Shown: positions 8,340-17,454 of the stretch, piece after piece
Layout of the letters: each line of letters begins with the position of its first letter
Position numbering within the stretch: the stretch's first letter is position 1
Origin: Paenarthrobacter histidinolovorans
GTDB lineage: Bacteria; Actinomycetota; Actinomycetes; Actinomycetales; Micrococcaceae
Assembly (NCBI RefSeq): GCF_014647595.1
Contig: NZ_BMPM01000006.1
Location: forward strand, 229,469-293,468
Length of the DNA stretch: 64,000 nt
Reading direction: 5' to 3'
Notes under the pieces: generated by a model
The model's input: only the letters and a program-made list of their open reading frames with translations
Told to the model about the DNA's origin: nothing
Database searches by the model: none
Made by a program: the position numbers and the translations under genes

Positions 8340-9269
8340 TTGCTGGACGTCCGCAGGCTGCGTTTGCTGCACGAACTAAAGATCCGCGGAACCCTGGCCG
8401 AGGTGGCCGATGCGATGCAGTACAGCCCTTCATCGGTATCCCAACAATTGACCCTTCTGGAGAAGGAAGCCGGGGTGGAACTGCTGCGCAAGGCAGGCCG
8501 CCGGGTCCAGTTGACGCCGCAGGCCGAGATCCTCGTGGCGCATACCGCGGCGCTGCTGGAGACACTGGAACGGGCGGAAACCGAGCTCGCCGCGTCCCTG
8601 TCCATGGTGACCGGGACCGTGCGTTTGGCCGTTTTCCAGTCCGCGGCACTGGCTTTGCTTCCCGATTTCCTGAGCATCATGCGGCGGGAGTACCCGGAGG
8701 TCCGCGTGGAAATGACCCAGCGCGAGCCCGAGACCGCCCTCTACGAAACGTGGGCCCGCGACTTCGATCTGGTGGTGGCCGAGCAATACCCCGGCCACGC
8801 GGCGCCGCACCACAGCGGACTGGACCGGGTTACCCTGACCAGCGATGCCATCAGGCTGGCCACTCCCCCGGTAGGACTCGGCGGCGAGACCGTTTCCTCT
8901 CTTGCGGACACCGCCACCATGCCGTGGGTCATGGAACCCCGGGGAGCCGCGTCCCGGCATTGGGCCGAGCAGGCATGCCGCTCCGCCGGCTTCGAGCCGG
9001 ACGTGCGCTACGAAACGGCCGACCTTCAGGCTCAGATACGGCTCATTGAGTCCGGAAATGCCGTGGCCCTCATGCCGGACCTCGTCTGGACCGGGCGAAG
9101 CAGGACGGTCCAGCTCCTGGATCTTCCGGGCCTGCCGAAGCGGACCGTCTTCACTTCCACCAGAACAGCGGGCAGAATCCACCCGGCCACCGCCGCTTGC
9201 CGCGAGGTGCTTGAACGCGTTGCGGAAGCCCAGCAGCAGGATGCCGAACAGCAGGCCGACGCCGGCTAG
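8340..9269 (+). CDS. LysR family transcriptional regulator (probable putA activator)
   Basis: A regulator of about 309 residues with an N-terminal helix-turn-helix (TLAEVADAMQYSPSSVSQQL, about residues 18-37) and a periplasmic-binding-protein-like effector domain. I place the start at TTG 8340 because TTTGGAGG ends 5 nt upstream and homologues begin with LDVRRLRLL; an in-frame TTG at 8307 would add 11 residues but has no ribosome binding site. It faces putA across 123 bp, so control of proline catabolism is the natural guess. The C-terminus is Gln/Ala-rich. Confidence 0.88.
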   Translation: MLDVRRLRLLHELKIRGTLAEVADAMQYSPSSVSQQLTLLEKEAGVELLRKAGRRVQLTPQAEILVAHTAALLETLERAETELAASLSMVTGTVRLAVFQSAALALLPDFLSIMRREYPEVRVEMTQREPETALYETWARDFDLVVAEQYPGHAAPHHSGLDRVTLTSDAIRLATPPVGLGGETVSSLADTATMPWVMEPRGAASRHWAEQACRSAGFEPDVRYETADLQAQIRLIESGNAVALMPDLVWTGRSRTVQLLDLPGLPKRTVFTSTRTAGRIHPATAACREVLERVAEAQQQDAEQQADAG

Positions 9270-9297
9270 CCAAGCTCAGCCGAGGTGTCCCGGGAAC

Positions 9298-9328
9298 GCA
9301 AAAGGCCCCGGTCCTGGGGACCGGGGCC
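9298..9328 (-). terminator. Rho-independent terminator of tRNA-Ser
   Basis: Stem GGCCCCGGTCC / GGACCGGGGCC (9304-9314, 9318-9328) with a 3-nt loop, followed on the minus strand by TTTT. It sits just downstream of the tRNA. Confidence 0.85.
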
Positions 9329-9333
9329 AAACG

Positions 9334-9418
9334 CGGAGAATGGGGGATTTGAACCCCCGAGGGCGTTAACCCAACACGCGTTCCAGGCGTGCGCCATAGG
9401 CCGCTAGGCGAATTCTCC
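9334..9418 (-). tRNA. tRNA-Ser (anticodon GGA)
   Basis: An 85-nt class II tRNA with a long variable arm. The acceptor stem pairs GGAGAAT with ATTCTCC, the discriminator is G, and CCA is not encoded. The anticodon loop CTGGAAC (stem CACGC/GCGTG) gives GGA, reading UCC and UCU. The T arm GGGGGTTCAAATCCCCC is canonical. A TAGTAT -10 box lies at 9440-9445 on the minus strand, 21 nt before the 5' end. Confidence 0.95.
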
Positions 9419-9439
9419 TTGCTTCCGATTCGAAAGCAG

Positions 9440-9445
9440 ATACTA
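9440..9445 (-). promoter_or_regulatory. -10 box of tRNA-Ser
   Basis: TAGTAT on the minus strand, correctly spaced from the tRNA 5' end. No good -35 hexamer is visible. The rest of 9419-9670 shows no gene. Confidence 0.45.
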
Positions 9446-9671
9446 CTGTACCTGAGAATTTCGGCATCGTGTAATCGGGTTGAATCACCGCCAAAGGCCA
9501 GCCTGGGAAGCGCACCCGTTAACGGAAAAATGGACGCCCCCAACGCGCCCATTCTTGCGGCACAACCGTTGAGCTACCGGGTCCGGCCCCTCGCCCCCAG
9601 GCCCCGCAGCTCACAACCTTGAGATTGCCCCAATCGGTGTACATTCCCATGGTCCGCCGCCACCCCGTCTT

Positions 9672-9700
9672 TTGCAATGGTTGAGACCGGTTTGTAGCCT
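9672..9700 (+). promoter_or_regulatory. Promoter of NIF3-like gene
   Basis: TTGCAA (9672-9677), a 17-nt spacer, then TAGCCT (9695-9700), placing the transcript start close to the ATG at 9723. Confidence 0.5.
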
Positions 9701-9722
9701 AATTTGCTGACAAGATGTCCCC

Positions 9723-10046
9723 ATGACGCAGCTTCACGCCTTGGTGGTCTACGTGCCCGAGACACATATCGAAGAGGTCCTGCTGGCCATCGGCGACGCC
9801 GGTGCGGGACGGATCGGCGACTACTCCCACTGTTTCTACACATCCCCGGGCACAGGCCGGTTCACTCCCCAGCCCGGCGCCCAGCCCTTCGTGGGAGAGG
9901 TCGGAATTGAGGAGCAGGTCCCCGAAATCCGCGTTGAATGCGTGGTTGAGGAAGCAATGCTCGACGTCGTGGTGCTGGCTTTGCGGGCAGCGCACCCTTA
10001 CGAGGAACCGGCTTTCATGACGTGGCCGGTGAACGGTTGGCGGTGA
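9723..10046 (+). CDS. NIF3/YqfO-like structural domain protein
   Basis: A 107-residue free-standing version of the CutA-like domain that is inserted in NIF3/YqfO dinuclear-metal hexamers. Matching features are the opening LHALVVYVPETHIEEVLLAIGDAG, then GDYSHC, the GRFTPQPGAQPFVG loop and a C-terminal AAHPYEEPAF segment. The NIF3 metal sites are absent, so it is unlikely to be catalytic by itself. Cytoplasmic; function unknown. Confidence 0.8.
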   Translation: MTQLHALVVYVPETHIEEVLLAIGDAGAGRIGDYSHCFYTSPGTGRFTPQPGAQPFVGEVGIEEQVPEIRVECVVEEAMLDVVVLALRAAHPYEEPAFMTWPVNGWR

Positions 10047-10098
10047 CCCAACCACCCGCCGTCGAGCGTTATCCACAGCCGTCCGTACCGATTCGAAC

Positions 10099-10115
10099 CC
10101 CGAACCAAGTTCGGG
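10099..10115. promoter_or_regulatory. Small perfect hairpin upstream of SRP RNA
   Basis: CCCGAAC-CAA-GTTCGGG lies between the NIF3-like gene and the SRP RNA. It is followed by TAAGCT (10116-10121), a possible -10 for the RNA. It could be a weak terminator of the upstream gene or a promoter element. Confidence 0.35.
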
Positions 10116-10128
10116 TAAGCTTATCGAC

Positions 10129-10217
10129 GGCCCCTCATGTGGCGTCATCCTGTTGAACTCCCCCAGGACCGGAAGGTAGCAAGGGTAGATGGGCTCTGGC
10201 GGGTGCATGAGGGGTCA
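10129..10217 (+). ncRNA. ffs: Signal recognition particle RNA (small bacterial type)
   Basis: The conserved SRP apical hairpin is unmistakable: CCAGGACCGGAAGGTAGCAA with the GGAA tetraloop and the asymmetric loop that binds Ffh. The ends pair through CCCCTCATG (10131-10139) and CATGAGGGG (10206-10214). It lies immediately upstream of dnaX, as in many actinobacteria. Confidence 0.93.
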
Positions 10218-10255
10218 CTTATTTAAATGTCAGTCTCTATAGGTAGGTTTCACTT

Positions 10256-13200
10256 GTGACTGTTACAACTGCCCTGTATCGAAGGTATCGCCCGGACTCT
10301 TTCGCGGACGTTATCGGGCAGGAACACGTCACAGAGCCACTGATGACGGCGCTCCGGAAGAACCGCGTGAACCACGCCTACCTCTTCTCAGGTCCGCGCG
10401 GCTGCGGCAAGACCACTTCCGCCCGCATCCTCGCGCGCTGCTTGAACTGCGCCGAAGGCCCCACTGACACTCCGTGTGGCAAGTGCCCCAGTTGCATCGA
10501 ACTTGCCCGCGGTGGCTCCGGCTCGCTGGATGTCATCGAGATCGACGCCGCCAGCCACGGTGGCGTGGACGATGCCCGCGATCTCCGCGAGCGCGCAACC
10601 TTCGCCCCGGTCCGGGACCGCTACAAGATTTTCATCATTGACGAGGCCCACATGGTCACGTCTGCCGGCTTCAATGCGCTGCTGAAGATAGTGGAAGAGC
10701 CGCCGGAACACATCAAGTTCATCTTTGCCACCACGGAGCCGGACAAAGTCATCGGCACCATCCGCTCCCGCACGCACCACTACCCCTTCCGTTTGGTGCC
10801 GCCCGAGCCGCTCATGCACTACCTTGAGCTGCTCTGCCAGCAGGAGAACGTTCCGGTTGCACCCGGCGTGCTGTCGCTCGTGATCCGCGCAGGCGGAGGT
10901 TCCGTTCGCGACACCTTGTCCGTCCTGGACCAGCTGATGGCCGGCGCCGGACCGAATGGCCTGGACTACGAGCTCGCGGTTGCCCTGCTCGGCTACACGC
11001 ACGCTTCCTTGCTGGACGACATCGTTGATGCCGTTGCCGCAGCCGATGCCGCCACCGTTTTCCGCGCCGTGGACCGTGTTATCCAGACCGGGCATGATCC
11101 CCGGCGCTTCGTCGAGGACCTGCTGGAGCGCTTCCGCGACCTCATCATCGTCCAGGCGATGCCCGAAAGCGCCCAAGCCATCCTCCGCGGAATGCCCGCC
11201 GACCAGATTGCCCGCATGCGCAACCAGGCAACCAACCTTGGCGCAGCCGAGTTGTCCCGCGCCGCGGACGTCACCAACACAGCCCTTACAGAGATGACGG
11301 GTGCAACCTCGCCCCGGCTCCACCTTGAGCTCCTGTGTGCCCGGATTTTGCTCCCCAGCGCTGAACAAACCGAGCGTGGTATCGCCGCGCGCATCGACCG
11401 GGTGGAACGTCGCCTTAACTACGCGGGCGACGACGGCGCTCCGGCTGTTGCTGCAGGCACACCTGCAGCCGCGGCTGCTTCGCCGGTGGCCGCGCCCGTT
11501 GCGCAGTCGACGCCGGTTCCTGCGGCTTCAGCTGCACCGTCGGCCGAACCCGCAGCAGTGGAGCAGGTCCCTGCTGCTTCAGTACCTGTTGTTCCTGAAC
11601 CGTCGGCGGGAGGTGCTCCGCGGGATGCCATCTCTGCGCCCCGGGTGTCCACCAACGATTGGCCCGTGGAGGAACGTCCGGCCCCGGCCCGCGCGGCCCA
11701 GGCTCCTACAGCCCCGGCTGCTCCCGGCCCGGCACGAACCCAGCATCCAGAGCCCGTCCAAGCGCCCGCAGCCGCCGCACCGCAGGCCCAGCCATCCAAG
11801 GCTGCACCGTCACAGGCAGCGCCCCCGGCCGCGCCACCTCAGGCTGCACCGTCACAGGCAGCGCCGCAGGTACAGCCATCCCAGGCCGCACCCCAGGCAC
11901 CTGCGTCAGCGCCGCAGCCTACTGCTGCTTCAGTTCCGGCTGCCGGAGGCACAGGGGACGTCGAGGCCCTTCGCCGCGCCTGGCCGGATGTGCTTCAAAC
12001 ACTGACCAAGATCAAGCGCAGCACATGGGCCCTTGTTGAGCCCAACGCACAAGTTGCCCAATTCGACGGCCAGGTGCTGACCTTGGCCTTCACTACCGGC
12101 GGCCTTGCTGGTGCCTTTGGACGCGCAGACCATTCCGAGAACCTACGCCAGGCAATCCACAAGACCATCGGCATCGACTGCCAGATCGTCGCAGTGGCTG
12201 GCGGCAACAGTTCAGCGAGCTCTGAGCCAAACCCAAAAGCGCCTACTAGCCGGGAGACCCCGGCTGCCTCGACGCCAACGGGTGCCCCGGTACCGGCAGG
12301 CGGACCCGCTGCGGCCATGGAGTCCCCGGCCGCGTCGACGTCGGTACCGGCTCCGGTGTCGTCGGTCGACTCGGCGTGGGGCCTCGCTCCAGCCAGCCCT
12401 GCCGCGGCCACGGCTCCATTGGCAACTCCCGCCTCGGGCATAGCTGCGTCCTCGGGACCATCCCATGCAGCTGACGTGGCTCCGGCGGAGAAGCCCCAGC
12501 CCTTTGCTACACCCGCCCCCTCAGCAACATCAGTTCCTACCACTGCGGCGCCGGTCCAGGCACCCGCCCAGACACCGGCCCCCGCTCACGCTGCACCTGC
12601 ACCTGCACCTGCACCAGCACCAGCACCAGCACCAGCCAGGGTCGAGGCCGTTCCTTCCTCCGCGGGCGAATACTCCTACCCTGACGACGACTGGGGTCCG
12701 CCGTTGGACGAGGACGCCCCGCCGCTCGAGGAAGAGCCTCCGGCTGACTGGGAGCCACCCTACGGCCGCCAGGAAGAACGCCGAAGCAACCCACAAGCGG
12801 CCGCGGCCTCCCCTGCCACCCCGGCGCCTGCCACCCCGACAACTGCACCTCCAACTGCGCCAGCGCCCGCATCACCAGGCACCGCAGCACCTCAAGCCAC
12901 CACGGCGCAATCCCCCTCGGATGACCCGTGGTCCCGCGCGGTGGAACAGGCTCCGGGCACATGGGTTGTCGGCACGGAATCCAACGTCGGTAAACAACCG
13001 CAGGCAGTTGAAGAAGTCGTCGTACCCGCAACGGACACCCCGGACTACGAGCCGGCGGCGGCGCAGGTCCCGGAGACGGTGGCCCCCACCGCGTCGTACG
13101 GTCACCCAACCAATGCCGAAGAGAACCCGAGCTCCAGCTGGGACGTGGCACCGGCGTCGAGCTGGCCGGGAACGCAGGCGTCCAGCGCGCCCGTGTCCGG

Positions 13201-13549
13201 AGCGCCGGCCGCCGGCAGCATCCCCACATGGCCGTCCTTGGCGACGCAACCTGAGGAAGCGCACGGTTCCGTGGCCACGCTCGAGGACGACGCGCCGTCG
13301 GGCAATCCGAACGGACGCCAGAGCCTGTACCAGCGGCTGACAAACAGCCCCGAAGCCCAGGCGGGACGGGTGCAGGCACCTGTTCGGACGCAGGCAGCGC
13401 CGGCCGCCGTGCCAGAGGATATTCCAAGTCCCGAGGACGAAACCATCGAGGAGTCGAGGGTCTTTGGGCGGGCCGCGGTGGAGCGTATTCTGGGCGGAAA
13501 GCTGATCGAAGAGCGCGCCTTGGACGGTTCTCCCCTGCAAACCCGCTGA
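10256..13549 (+). CDS. dnaX: DNA polymerase III subunit gamma/tau
   Basis: Clamp-loader ATPase of the replicase. GTG start at 10256. Walker A GPRGCGKTT (residues 46-54), zinc-binding cysteines 62, 65, 74, 77 and 80, Walker B IIDEAH (127-132) and the SRTHHYPFR sensor region (about 171-179) are intact, and the clamp-loader core ends near residue 390. The remaining 700 residues are mostly Ala/Pro/Gln-rich low-complexity sequence, including a run of APAP units near nt 12600-12640. They are broken by a folded segment (about 565-645, DVEALRRAWPDVLQTLTKIK) resembling a tau polymerase-binding domain. At 1097 residues it is long for the family. No slippage site for a separate gamma form is evident. 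Confidence 0.97.
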   Translation: MTVTTALYRRYRPDSFADVIGQEHVTEPLMTALRKNRVNHAYLFSGPRGCGKTTSARILARCLNCAEGPTDTPCGKCPSCIELARGGSGSLDVIEIDAASHGGVDDARDLRERATFAPVRDRYKIFIIDEAHMVTSAGFNALLKIVEEPPEHIKFIFATTEPDKVIGTIRSRTHHYPFRLVPPEPLMHYLELLCQQENVPVAPGVLSLVIRAGGGSVRDTLSVLDQLMAGAGPNGLDYELAVALLGYTHASLLDDIVDAVAAADAATVFRAVDRVIQTGHDPRRFVEDLLERFRDLIIVQAMPESAQAILRGMPADQIARMRNQATNLGAAELSRAADVTNTALTEMTGATSPRLHLELLCARILLPSAEQTERGIAARIDRVERRLNYAGDDGAPAVAAGTPAAAAASPVAAPVAQSTPVPAASAAPSAEPAAVEQVPAASVPVVPEPSAGGAPRDAISAPRVSTNDWPVEERPAPARAAQAPTAPAAPGPARTQHPEPVQAPAAAAPQAQPSKAAPSQAAPPAAPPQAAPSQAAPQVQPSQAAPQAPASAPQPTAASVPAAGGTGDVEALRRAWPDVLQTLTKIKRSTWALVEPNAQVAQFDGQVLTLAFTTGGLAGAFGRADHSENLRQAIHKTIGIDCQIVAVAGGNSSASSEPNPKAPTSRETPAASTPTGAPVPAGGPAAAMESPAASTSVPAPVSSVDSAWGLAPASPAAATAPLATPASGIAASSGPSHAADVAPAEKPQPFATPAPSATSVPTTAAPVQAPAQTPAPAHAAPAPAPAPAPAPAPARVEAVPSSAGEYSYPDDDWGPPLDEDAPPLEEEPPADWEPPYGRQEERRSNPQAAAASPATPAPATPTTAPPTAPAPASPGTAAPQATTAQSPSDDPWSRAVEQAPGTWVVGTESNVGKQPQAVEEVVVPATDTPDYEPAAAQVPETVAPTASYGHPTNAEENPSSSWDVAPASSWPGTQASSAPVSGAPAAGSIPTWPSLATQPEEAHGSVATLEDDAPSGNPNGRQSLYQRLTNSPEAQAGRVQAPVRTQAAPAAVPEDIPSPEDETIEESRVFGRAAVERILGGKLIEERALDGSPLQTR

Positions 13550-13582
13550 TCCCGGCATTGATTTCAAACAAACGAGGACATT

Positions 13583-14182
13583 GTGTACGAAGGTGCAGTT
13601 CAGGAGCTGATTGATGAGCTCGGCCGGCTACCCGGCGTGGGCCCCAAGTCAGCGCAGCGCCTGGCGTTCCACATCCTGGAGGCCGACCCCGAGGACATGA
13701 AGCGCCTGGTCACGGCGATCACCACGGTCAAGGAACGCGTGAAGTTCTGCTCTGTCTGCTTCAACGTCACCGAGCAGGAAACATGCAACATCTGCCGTGA
13801 TCCCCGCCGGGATCCTTCGGTGATCTGTGTGGTTGAAGAGTCCAAGGATGTGCTGGCTGTGGAGCGTACCCGGTCCTTCCGCGGCAGGTACCACGTGCTG
13901 GGCGGCGCCATCAACCCCATTGCCGGCATCGGCCCCGAACAGCTGCGCATCCGTGAGCTCCTGACGCGGCTCAACGACGGCGCCATCCAGGAAATCATCA
14001 TCGCCACAGACCCCAACCTGGAAGGTGAGGCCACGGCTACCTATCTGGCCCGTATGCTCAAGTCGATCGGGATCACGGTGACGCGGCTGGCTTCCGGGCT
14101 GCCCGTCGGCGGAGACCTGGAGTATGCCGATGAGGTCACGCTGGGACGTGCCTTCGAGGGCCGGCGGAACGCGCTGCTCTAA
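13583..14182 (+). CDS. recR: Recombination mediator RecR
   Basis: A 199-residue ring-forming protein that helps load RecA at gaps with RecO/RecF. The order is helix-hairpin-helix ([17 protein letters not shown], residues 16-32), zinc finger (Cys56, 59, 68, 71), and Toprim domain ([14 protein letters not shown], then [14 protein letters not shown]). The length is standard. It begins with GTG 33 nt after dnaX and is almost certainly in the same operon; this order is highly conserved. Confidence 0.97.
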   Translation: MYEGAVQELIDELGRLPGVGPKSAQRLAFHILEADPEDMKRLVTAITTVKERVKFCSVCFNVTEQETCNICRDPRRDPSVICVVEESKDVLAVERTRSFRGRYHVLGGAINPIAGIGPEQLRIRELLTRLNDGAIQEIIIATDPNLEGEATATYLARMLKSIGITVTRLASGLPVGGDLEYADEVTLGRAFEGRRNALL

Positions 14183-14197
14183 GGAACGACGACGCCG

Positions 14198-15277
14198 TCA
14201 GGCGCGCAACCTCCGGAGCCCCAACCTCCGCCCGCCGACGGCAACCAGGGCAGCGACGGCGGCCTGAACTGCAAAACCGCTCAGCGCCACAGGCACGGGT
14301 GGCGTCAGCCCGTCGCTGGAGACCCCGCCGAGACAAGGGACCTCCCTGGAAGGCCCATCGGCCGCGAACTGGAGCCCGGACAAAACCCAGGCAACATTGT
14401 TATCCGGCGGGACAAACTCCCCTCCGAAGCTGGCGAGCAGCAGGGCCGGATGCGATGCCGCCAACCACGCCACCCTTTCCGTATGCGCCACTTCCACCTG
14501 GTGCAGGCTGCCAACACACTCATAGGCTGTAATCCCCCCGGCGTCGTCGCGCTCCACGTTCACGGGAACTGAAGCGGTGGCCAGGTCCGTGGTGCCGGGC
14601 AGCAGGAGAACGGTGAGGGCAACATTTCCTGCGCAGAAAAAGGCCGCCAGCACGGTGGCCAGGGCGACGCCGGGGACGGTCGTTGCGAAGCAAGCCCGCG
14701 AGCCGGCCCCCATGAGCCCGAACAGGGCCACTTCGAGGACAACCACGACGACGGCGGCAACGGCCAATGCGAGCGGCCCGCCGCTGCTGATGCCCACCAC
14801 GAGCAGGACCGGCAACGCCAGCAAAGAAAGGGCCAATCCCCGTAGGCTCCCTGCCAGAAGCATCACCAGGAGGCTTTCATGAATGTGCCGGTATCCCCAG
14901 ACAATGCCGAGCATGGCAGCCGGGAGCCCCAGGAAAGCTGCCATGACTACGAAGGTGGCCTCCGGCATCGCGTTCTCGATCCAACCATTCCGCAGCACCC
15001 AGGCAACCAGTCCAGCAGCCGTTCCCCCGGCGAAAGCTACGCCTGAACAGCACGAGAGCCAGAACAGCCACGATGAGAAGGACTTCCGGGCGTCCCGCCA
15101 AGCGTCCCCGGCCGCGTCCTTGACTACCGCGCCACGTGGTGGCTCGGAACCAGGGCCGGGCTGCCCGGCACGTGGCTGGTCATCGACCAACCCACCCCCG
15201 ATGACCTCATACTCGGGCTCATTCCACCCGGCATCACGGGCCGGATGGTCAGGGACGCCGGCCATTGCCCCACGCAC
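14198..15277 (-). CDS. Hypothetical multi-pass membrane protein
   Basis: A 359-residue protein with a soluble Pro/Gly-rich N-terminus of about 65 residues and roughly six hydrophobic helices between 66 and 245. An extracytoplasmic region of about 100 residues follows, with two cysteines (YECVGSLHQ, VPCLGGVS), and a final helix ends in RRLGLRRLRA. The two cysteines may form a disulfide. An in-frame ATG at 15265 is an alternative start. It converges on recR and is divergent from a DUF427 gene. I do not recognise the family; the shape recalls actinobacterial integral membrane proteins of unknown role. Confidence 0.7.
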   Translation of the reverse strand: MRGAMAGVPDHPARDAGWNEPEYEVIGGGLVDDQPRAGQPGPGSEPPRGAVVKDAAGDAWRDARKSFSSWLFWLSCCSGVAFAGGTAAGLVAWVLRNGWIENAMPEATFVVMAAFLGLPAAMLGIVWGYRHIHESLLVMLLAGSLRGLALSLLALPVLLVVGISSGGPLALAVAAVVVVVLEVALFGLMGAGSRACFATTVPGVALATVLAAFFCAGNVALTVLLLPGTTDLATASVPVNVERDDAGGITAYECVGSLHQVEVAHTERVAWLAASHPALLLASFGGEFVPPDNNVAWVLSGLQFAADGPSREVPCLGGVSSDGLTPPVPVALSGFAVQAAVAALVAVGGRRLGLRRLRA

Positions 15278-15353
15278 TCCTCATGCTGTGGATGGTACGC
15301 CCGGCAGCCCGGCACCAACATCCATTCCGGGGAGAAGGTGGGACCATGGAAGG

Positions 15354-15878
15354 ATGGTTTCCCTTCCCGGTTTCCCCCGTTCCAAGCGTCCGCAGCGGAT
15401 CAAGCCTGGCCCCGGACAGGAATCAGTGTGGGACTATCCGCGGCCACCTCGGGTCGAGGCCCGTTCGGAGAGGATAGTGGTGCGGCTCGGTGGCCGCGTC
15501 ATTGCCGACACCGTGGATTCTGTGCGGGTCCTGGAAACCAGTCATCCGCCCGTTTACTACCTGCCGTTCGCCGCCTTTGTACCCGGCGTGCTCATCCCAG
15601 TGGACGGCGGCACCTTCTGCGAGTACAAGGGAATGGCCGGATATTTCGACGTCGCAGCAGGCGGGGTTGTTGCGTCACGGGCCGGGTGGACGTACCCGGA
15701 ACCAACCCGGGGTTTCGAAGCACTGCGTACCCGCGTGGCTCTTTATCCTGGCCGGATGGAGTCCTGTGAGGTGGACGGCGAGCAGGTAACCCCTCAGGAC
15801 GGCAACTTCTACGGGGGCTGGATCACGCGGAAGATCGTGGGCCCCTTCAAGGGCGGCCCCGATACTGCCGGGTGGTGA
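15354..15878 (+). CDS. DUF427 domain protein
   Basis: A 174-residue cytoplasmic protein. The core (RIVVRLGGRVIADT, then PPVYYLPFAAFVPGVL, CEYKGMAGYFDV and AWTYPEPTRGFEALR-like segments) matches the small beta-rich DUF427 fold found singly or in tandem in actinobacteria. The ATG at 15354 is preceded by GGAGAAGG about 15 nt upstream, and longer in-frame extensions would run into the divergent gene's promoter, so this start is preferred. Function unknown. Confidence 0.8.
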   Translation: MVSLPGFPRSKRPQRIKPGPGQESVWDYPRPPRVEARSERIVVRLGGRVIADTVDSVRVLETSHPPVYYLPFAAFVPGVLIPVDGGTFCEYKGMAGYFDVAAGGVVASRAGWTYPEPTRGFEALRTRVALYPGRMESCEVDGEQVTPQDGNFYGGWITRKIVGPFKGGPDTAGW

Positions 15879-16030
15879 GCTCTCCCGGGCCGCAGATTGT
15901 GTGGCCGCCATGTGGTCACAATTCCTACCAGCCCTGCAGGCGGCGATAAACTGGGCAAATAAGCTACGCAGGCGTGCCCGAATTGGAGCATGCCGCGTTC
16001 GAACCCTATTGATGCAGTGAGGGTGCGCGC

Positions 16031-17377
16031 ATGACTATGCCCACTACCGAAGTGAAGATCGAAGAGCTCTCCAACGAGGCTGCCATTACCAAGCAGCTGA
16101 TCGTTCAAAAGTTCGGCGGCTCCTCGGTTGCCGATGCTGATGGCATCAAGCGGGTCGCACAGCGCGTCGTGGATGCGCAGAAGGCCGGCAACGAGGTCGT
16201 CGTTGTCGTCTCCGCCATGGGCGATACCACCGATGAGCTCCTGGACCTTGCAGGCCAAGTGACGGACTCCGCGCCTGCCCGCGAAATGGACATGCTGTTG
16301 TCGGCCGGCGAGCGAATTTCCATGGCCCTCCTTGCCATGGCCATTAACAAGTTCGGAGCCTCAGCGCAGTCCTTCACGGGTTCCCAGGCCGGCATGATTA
16401 CCGATGGCATCCACGGCAAGGCGCGCATTATCGCCGTCGACCCCCACCGCATCCGCACTGCCCTGGACAAGGGACACATCGCGATCGTCGCGGGCTTCCA
16501 GGGCATGAGCCGCAGCACCAACGAGATCACCACATTGGGGCGCGGCGGTTCGGACACCACGGCGGTCGCCCTGGCTGCAGCCCTTGACGCCGATGTCTGC
16601 GAAATTTACACGGACGTTGACGGCATCTACACAGCCGATCCCCGCGTGGTGACTTCGGCCCAGAAGATCGACCGGATTTCCAGCGAGGAAATGCTGGAAC
16701 TGGCCGCCTCCGGCGCCAAGATTCTCCACCTGCGTTGCGTGGAGTATGCCCGCCGCTTTGGTGTGCCGCTGCACGTCCGTTCTTCATTCAGCCAGAACGA
16801 AGGTACTTGGGTCATCCCGGGCGCCGACGAAAAGTTCACGATTCAAGAGGGAGTTGCCTTGGAGCAGCCAATCATCTCCGGCGTTGCACACGACCGGTCC
16901 GAAGCGAAGGTCACTGTTGTTGGCGTCCCGGACATCCCCGGCAAGGCTGCTGCGATCTTCCAGGTGATCGCCGACGCCCACTCGAACATCGACATGATTG
17001 TCCAGAACGTGTCCACGCACGGCACGGGCCGTACGGATATTTCGTTCACCCTGCCAATCGTCGAGGGCGCCGACGCACTGGCAGCCCTGCGCGCGGCTGA
17101 GGGCCAGATCGGCTTCGAGAGCATCGAGTACAACGAGCACGTTGGCAAGCTCTCCCTGATCGGTGCGGGCATGCGTTCCCACCCCGGCGTTTCGGCCACC
17201 TTCTTCAAGGCACTCTCCGACGCCGGTATCAACATCGACATGATCTCCACCTCGGAAATCCGCATCTCCGTTGTCACCAGTGCCGACGCCCTGGATGATG
17301 CCGTGCGCGCCATCCACAACGCGTTCGAGCTCGACGGCGACGCTGAGGCTACCGTTTACGGCGGCACCGGCCGCTAG
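16031..17377 (+). CDS. lysC: Aspartate kinase
   Basis: First step of lysine, threonine and methionine synthesis: phosphorylates aspartate. The kinase domain has the KFGGSSV signature (residues 27-33) and a FTGSQAG segment. The regulatory half carries two ACT modules (about 275-350 and 360-440), where lysine and threonine inhibit in actinobacterial enzymes. The 448 residues include about 20 N-terminal residues beyond the corynebacterial form. An internal start producing a separate regulatory subunit, known in this family, is possible but not provable here. No asd gene follows; a strong hairpin does. Confidence 0.95.
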   Translation: MTMPTTEVKIEELSNEAAITKQLIVQKFGGSSVADADGIKRVAQRVVDAQKAGNEVVVVVSAMGDTTDELLDLAGQVTDSAPAREMDMLLSAGERISMALLAMAINKFGASAQSFTGSQAGMITDGIHGKARIIAVDPHRIRTALDKGHIAIVAGFQGMSRSTNEITTLGRGGSDTTAVALAAALDADVCEIYTDVDGIYTADPRVVTSAQKIDRISSEEMLELAASGAKILHLRCVEYARRFGVPLHVRSSFSQNEGTWVIPGADEKFTIQEGVALEQPIISGVAHDRSEAKVTVVGVPDIPGKAAAIFQVIADAHSNIDMIVQNVSTHGTGRTDISFTLPIVEGADALAALRAAEGQIGFESIEYNEHVGKLSLIGAGMRSHPGVSATFFKALSDAGINIDMISTSEIRISVVTSADALDDAVRAIHNAFELDGDAEATVYGGTGR

Positions 17378-17394
17378 GGCTGCTGCATTGTCAG

Positions 17395-17430
17395 AATGAA
17401 GGACCGGAGCGCGCGCTCCGGTCCTTCATT
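17395..17430. terminator. Bidirectional terminator, 36-bp perfect palindrome
   Basis: Each 18-bp half runs AATGAAGGACCGGAGCGC and its complement with no loop nucleotides left over. It sits between convergent lysC and the Dyp peroxidase gene. The GAAGGACCGGAGC core recurs in the hairpin at 21376-21419. Confidence 0.85.
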
Positions 17431-17454
17431 CGTCTCAGGCGAAGAGCTTTCGTA

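Noticed and set aside
9530..9610. Possible second tRNA near tRNA-Ser (GAGCTACCGGGTCC-like text)
   Set aside because: No acceptor stem or T-arm can be formed around it.
12590..12645. APAP-coding run in dnaX as a frameshift or slippage signal for the gamma subunit
   Set aside because: It lies far beyond the ATPase core where gamma would end, and no slippery heptamer with a following hairpin is visible near residue 400.
14883..15353. N-terminal extension of the DUF427 gene
   Set aside because: This part runs opposite the divergent membrane protein gene and its promoter and is compositionally unlike the DUF427 domain; the start at 15354 is better.
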